Source: Paralithodes platypus (taxonomy: Eukaryota > Arthropoda > Malacostraca > Decapoda > Lithodidae). From it: a DNA stretch of 64,000 nucleotides. The translations under genes and the position numbers were made by a program. The DNA is taken from assembly GCA_032716605.1 (NCBI GenBank), contig CM064530.1, positions 9,796,661 through 9,860,660 on the forward strand. Reading direction: 5' to 3'. Each line of letters begins with the position of its first letter. Within the stretch, counting starts at the first letter, position 1. Positions 58,557 to 64,000 of this stretch are shown piece after piece. Under the pieces are notes generated by a model, which ran no database searches, was not told the DNA's origin, and saw only the letters and a program-made list of their open reading frames with translations.

Positions 58557-58890
58557 TTAAGGGGAGATTTCCACCTGGAGGATTTTTTCTTAACCTCTTT
58601 CTCCCTCATGTTTAGCCCCATTGCTTGTGAGATTTAAAGACGCTTGCCCCATTAGTTTGGCGATTTTAAGAACCCTCGCCCCATTTCTGTCAATTTTAAG
58701 ACCATTCGTGCCATTTAGGTGTCGATTTTTCCTGGCGAGCGATAGCGAGCCTGTAATTTAAGGGGAACCGGCCTTCGGCCGGGACATCTTTCTACCGAAA
58801 AATGTACAAATTTATCTTGAAAGGGGGTCTAGGGGGAGTAATTTTAAGCTTGATGGAAGTCTAGGGAATCAACTAAAAACCTCCCCTTAA
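58557..58890 (-). mobile_element. Family A MITE, reverse, unit 2
   Basis: TTAAGGGGAGATTTCCACC to AACCTCCCCTTAA. It abuts a forward copy (about 58,250-58,560) with a shared TTAA, as in unit 1. Confidence 0.85.
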
Positions 58891-59107
58891 GCCATAGTTT
58901 CGTTGGTCTGTAAACCCATATAACCCCTTCAGCAACATGACGTAGTAATTTTCGTCATTTCTGGTTACCATTAGACGATTTTCTTTAGCTTATAATCAAC
59001 CTATAGGACTCGTAGGGGTAGATATACAATCTCAATAAACCCTCTGAATAACATTAGGTCCTTCTTAAGCTGCATACAATCGTCTAATTTTAGCCAGAAT
59101 CTAAGGG

Positions 59108-60967
59108 GAAATCACACTGGCGTACTACTGAAATACAACAATCACACTGGCGTACTACTCATATACAACAATCACACTGGCGTACTACTGAAATACAACA
59201 ATCACACTGGCGTACTACTGAAATACAACAATCACACTGGCGTACTACTCATATACAACAATCACACTGGCGTACTACTCATATACAACAATCACACTGG
59301 CGTACTACTCAAATACAACAATCACACTGGCGTACTACTGAAATACAACAATCACACTGGCGTACTACTCATATACAACAATCACACTGGCGTACTACTC
59401 ATATACAACAATCACACTGGCGTACTACTCAAATACAACAATCACACTGGCGTACTACTCATATACAACAATCACACTGGCGTACTACTCATATACAACA
59501 ATCACACTGGCGTACTACTCAAATACAACAATCACACTGGCGTACTACTCATATACAACAATCACACTGGCGTACTACTGAAATACAACAATCACACTGG
59601 CGTACTACTGAAATACAACAATCACACTGGTGTACTACTCATATACAACAATCACACTGGCGTACTACTCAAATGCAACAATCACACTGGCGTACTACTC
59701 AAATACAACAATCACACTGGCGTACTACTCATATACAACAATCACACTGGCGTACTACTCAAATACAACAATCACACTGGCGTACTACTCAAATACAACA
59801 ATCACACTGGCGTACTACTCAAATACAACAATCACACTGGCGTACTACTCAAATACAACAACAATCACACTGGCGTACTACTCAAATACAACAATCACAC
59901 TGGCGTACTACTCAAATACAACAATAACACTGGCGTACTACTCAAATACAACACCAATCACACTGGCGTACTACTCAAATACAACAATCACACTGGCGTA
60001 CTACTCAAATACAACAATAACACTGGCGTACTACTCAAATACAACAACAATCACACTGGTGTACTACTCAAATACAACAATCACACTGGCGTACTACTCA
60101 AATACAACAATCACACTGGCGTATTTCTCAAATACACCCATCACACTGGCGTACTACTCAAATACAACAACAATCACACTGGCGTACAACTCAAATACAA
60201 CAATCACACTGGCGTACTACTCAAATACAACAATCACACTGCGTACTACTCAAATACAACAATCACACTGGCGTACTACTCAAATACAACAACAATCACA
60301 CTGGCGTACTACTCAAATACAACAATCACACTGACGTACTACTCAAATACAACAATCACACTGGCGTACTACTCAAATACAACAATCACACTGGCGTACT
60401 ATTCAAATACAACAATCACACTGGCGTACTACTCAAATACAACAATCACACTGGCGTACTACTCAAATACAACAATCACACTGGCGTACTACTCAAATAC
60501 AACAACAATCACACTGGCGTACTACTCAAATACAACAATCACACTGGCGTACTACTCAAATACAACAATCACACTGGCGTACTACTCAAATACAACAATC
60601 ACACTGGCGTACTACTCAAATACAACAATCACACTGGTGTACTACTCAAATACAACAATCACACTGGCGTACTACTCAAATTCAACAACAATCACACTGG
60701 CGTACTACTCAAATACAACAATCACACTGGCGTACTACTCAAATACAACAACAATCACACTGGCATACTACTCAAATACAACAATCACACTGGCGTACTA
60801 ATCAAATACAACAATCACACTGGCGTACTACTCAAATACAACAACAATCACACTGGCGTACTACTCAAATACAACAATCACACTGGCGTACTACTCAAAT
60901 ACAACAATCACACTGGCGTACTACTCAAATACAACAATCACACTGGCGTACTACTCAAATACAACAC
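59108..60967 (+). repeat. 30-bp minisatellite, unit 2, ~62 copies
   Basis: Same unit as in unit 1. The left third is dominated by CTCATATAC and CTGAAATAC variants that are rare in unit 1. A one-base deletion near 60,240 breaks the repeat frame. Confidence 0.95.
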
Positions 60968-61702
60968 AAATAATAATAAAAATACAAAACTATAATAATG
61001 TTCTCTTAATTAACCCTCTGAAGATTATGACGCATTTGACTGTATATTCTGGCTATCATTAGACGATTATATACAGTTTAGGAAGAATCTGTGGGATTTA
61101 TAAGGGTAAAGACTATCTCAATTAACCCTCTGAATTTCATATGCTCGTCCTAATCTGAATAAAATCGTCTAGTAACAGTCAGAAAACAGAAAATAAATGC
61201 GTAATCGGATCTTCAAAGTGTAACTTAATGTTTAAGTAAACTTATTTTATTATATAATGTACCGGTACCTGATAAAACAATGATTAATCTATGATATTAT
61301 TATTATTATTATTATAGAAGCTGTCTAAGCCTCCCAACAGGGTGCAGATACACCTATAAAAGATGAATCCCCACAAAATACCCGTAAGCACTGGAGAGAG
61401 ACTAAGACAATTAAGAAAAAGGAAAAGGGCTACAGTAGTTAGAGAGCCCAGAAGAAAAGATCAGTATGTGACCATTAAAAGTGTCTTGCCACAGAATGAT
61501 TAAAGTTTTTCAATGCTGTAGCGAAGTAAAACCTTTAATGATTATACCTTTAAGGGGGAAGTATATGTTTATTGGTCGATTTATTAATATGCTTTATTTT
61601 ATTATTTTTTTTTTTTTAGTTTCCTCCCTAGACCTCCATCAAGCTTAAAAAAACATCCCTAAGATCCTCCTTCTATATTAATGTGTACATTTTTCGGTAG
61701 AA

Positions 61703-62886
61703 TGATAACATAAGAACATAAGAAAATGGGAGTCTGCAGAAAGCCGATTGGCCTAAGCAAGGCAGATCCCTGTCCCACACCACCCCAAATCAATTACAAA
61801 GCCCAATTATAGGCTCAACACTCTAATACCCTGAGGATCATCTTACCAAAACGGTTAGAGATTAACGCAGGATTATGGGGGTCTGCAGAGCGCTGATTGG
61901 CCCAACCCGGCTGATCCCCCTTCACACCCAACCTTTCTCGTCCATATGCTTATCCAATTTTATCTTAAAGCTCCCTACAGTTTTAGATCCCACTATAGCA
62001 CTTGGTAGTCCATTCCACCCATCTACAACTCTGTTACCAAACCAATATTTGCCTATATCTTTTCTGAAACGAAATTGATCTAATTTGAAACCATTGGTAC
62101 GAGTTCTTTCGCTATCACTGAGCTTTAGTACATTTTTCATGTCCCCTTTGTTAATCCCACTAACCGACTTGAACACCTCTATCATATCCCCTCTAACTCT
62201 GCGTCTCTCTAACGAATGTAAACCTAATTTCTTCAACCTTTCTTCATACGGAAGATTTCTAATATTATGGATAATTTTTGTCATTCTACGCTGTACTCTC
62301 TCCAATGAATCTATGTCCATTCTGTAATAAGGACACCAAAATTGGACAGCATAATCCATATGGGGTCTCACTAATGACAAGTAAAGTTTTAAGATAACAT
62401 CAGCAGTTCTGTTACTCACACTCCTAGAGATGAACCCGAGAATCCTGTTTGCCTTATTACGAACGCCTATACACTGTTTTCTAGGCTTCAAATCATTGCT
62501 AACAAACACACCTAGATCTTTCTCGCAGTCTGAATTTTCTAATTCTAAATTAGCTAGTTTATATTTAACATTTGTTTGCATCTTCCCTATCTTTAATACC
62601 TTGCATTTGTCAATGTTAAACTTCATCTGCCAATTTACTGATCATTCATGTAAGGTATCTAGATCCCTTTGGAGGCACTCTATATCGCTATCTGAATCAA
62701 TTGATTTCCCCATTTTAGTATCGTCTGCGAATTTACTTATCCTACTAGTTATACCTAAATCTAGGTCATTTATGTATATAAGAAACAACAGGGGACCTAA
62801 TACCGATCCCTGGGGAACACCACTTTTGACTGCTCCCCACTCTGACTTGGTACCATTTATGCTGACTCTCTGTTTCCTACCAATTA
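61703..62886 (-). mobile_element. CR1 LINE, unit 2 copy, with a stop
   Basis: Nearly identical to 53,850-55,031, but TGG to TGA at about 62,640 (in HEWSVNW) breaks the frame. The duplicate is therefore decaying. Confidence 0.88.
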
Positions 62887-63302
62887 TGCCAGTTCCTCCT
62901 TAATTACAAGCTCGCTATCGCTCGCCAGGAAGAAATCGACACCTATTTTTGTTCTATGTGTATCTATCTATCTATCTATTTATATGCTCAGGCCCAATCC
63001 CCACTTTTCCTATTTTTATTTTTTATTTTCTATTTAATTCTATTTTATTATTATTTTTTTTCTTCTTGGAGGTGACCGCCTTAAGACAGAGCAAGAACAG
63101 GGAAAACACAAGACACAACACAAAACAACGAACAAACACAGACAAAAAACAAATTCACACACATCTAGGTCACCCAGGAGAAGACCCAGAGACCAGTCAC
63201 CAAGGTCGCTCCAGCACTCCCCCGGCCCCCGACCACCCGGAGAGTTTCCGATCTCGGCAGGCAGACATGCATGTGTATGAAAGAGACAAAAGGCAGGATG
63301 CC

Positions 63303-63781
63303 TGCAGGATGGTGTGGCGGAGTGGTCTTGCCACTGGGCTGGTAATCCAATGGACCCGGGTTCGAATCCCAATATGTCAATGGGAAGATATTATTGGGAT
63401 GGAATTTGTGCTATACCTAGTATCAGTGCATTACCACAGCACACCGAAATGCCAAACAAATACCCTCATTGTTCCCTGATTAAAATAGCATTGTATAAAT
63501 ATTCCCATATTCAAAAAATATGCTACAGGGGGGCAATGCCTAGTGAGTTAATTGCTCAATAGGTGGCGTTCTGAGAGTGAGGGTCCGAGTGTGGGGGATG
63601 AGACTGTGAAGCGCAGAGGCGAGGCGGCTTCAGAGATGTACCGTAGTTGCTTCGAGCCGTGAAGATTCGCATGTCTCACTCCCTAGACTGGAGCAAGACC
63701 TCACGGGCCTCACCGTGTTCAGCGGTAGAGTGCAAAGGCTATCAGCCTATGACCGAGAGTAGTTGGAAACAAAAAAAAACA
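63303..63781 (+). mobile_element. tRNA-derived SINE with poly(A), unit 2
   Basis: Same head and body as at 55,453-55,945. The tail is shorter (AAAAAAAAACAAAAA-like). Confidence 0.8.
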
Positions 63782-63789
63782 AAAACGAA

Positions 63790-64000
63790 TGTCTTACCCA
63801 ATGCCAAAAGAATGACAGAGCCAATATCAAGGGACTTTGTGGTCAAAATGCCTGTACTCACTAAGTATACAGCAGTTTAAGTTATAAGGATGAAGGAAAT
63901 ATTGATTGAGGGAGAGAGTTCCAGAGTTCACTAGTTGAAGAAAGATAGAAAACTTGCTAATTCTTGGATTGGAGAGTTGAACAGAATAGGAGTTGGACTG
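63790..64000 (+). repeat. Start of tandem duplication unit 3, truncated by the window
   Basis: From TCTTACCCAATGCCAAAAGA to the window end, this matches the start of unit 2 (55,955-56,161) almost base for base at an offset of about 7,839. Confidence 0.85.

Larger units (their letters stand above)
55951..63786 (+). repeat. Tandem duplication unit 2 (~7.84 kb)
   Basis: Same order as unit 1. The offset between copies is 7,674 at the small gene and about 7,854 at the CR1. The extra ~180 bases come from a longer 30-bp array. Confidence 0.88.

Overview
This is a eukaryotic, intron-rich, repeat-rich window. It is most likely from a malacostracan crustacean, probably a decapod. The reasons are an arthropod RR-type cuticle-protein gene with the usual split signal-peptide exons, CR1/RTE/I-type LINEs, and large amounts of CA/CT microsatellite and minisatellite DNA. 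No species can be named from sequence alone. Most long open frames in the window are low-complexity repeat or transposon sequence.

Region 1 (1-16,859) holds thirteen consecutive coding exons of a HERC1-type giant ubiquitin ligase on the + strand. They run from the last RCC1 blade of the first RCC1-like domain into the long helical region behind it. All twelve splice junctions keep the reading frame. The introns carry LINE pieces, SINEs and TTAA-bounded palindromic MITEs. The gene stops at a gap of exactly 100 Ns (16,860-16,959), and no further HERC1 exon is visible in the remaining 47 kb.

Region 2 (16,960-43,900) contains no gene I can support. It is a mosaic of minisatellites (19, 22, 29, 31 and 47 bp units), a kilobase-scale pyrimidine tract, microsatellites, LINE fragments and many copies of two TTAA-bounded MITE groups. 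Family A is about 330 bp, with ends TTAAGGGG...CCCCTTAA. Family B is about 210 bp or longer, with ends TTAACCC...GGGTTAA. Nested and abutting copies show that TTAA is the duplicated target.

Region 3 (43,950-46,620) is a complete three-exon cuticle protein gene of 381 residues. It has a CRE palindrome, a TATA box and a plausible initiator. The protein joins a signal peptide, an RR chitin-binding domain, YGPP repeats and an acidic Ser/Glu segment.

Region 4 (47,100-64,000) is a tandem duplication with a period of about 7.6-7.85 kb. Two nearly identical units each carry a small intron-free reading frame (135 and 136 residues, C2-like appearance, function unknown), a MITE pair, a 30-bp minisatellite, a CR1 fragment and a tRNA-derived SINE with poly(A). 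A diverged partial unit on the left preserves states from before several insertions. The last 220 bases are the start of another unit, so the array continues past the window.
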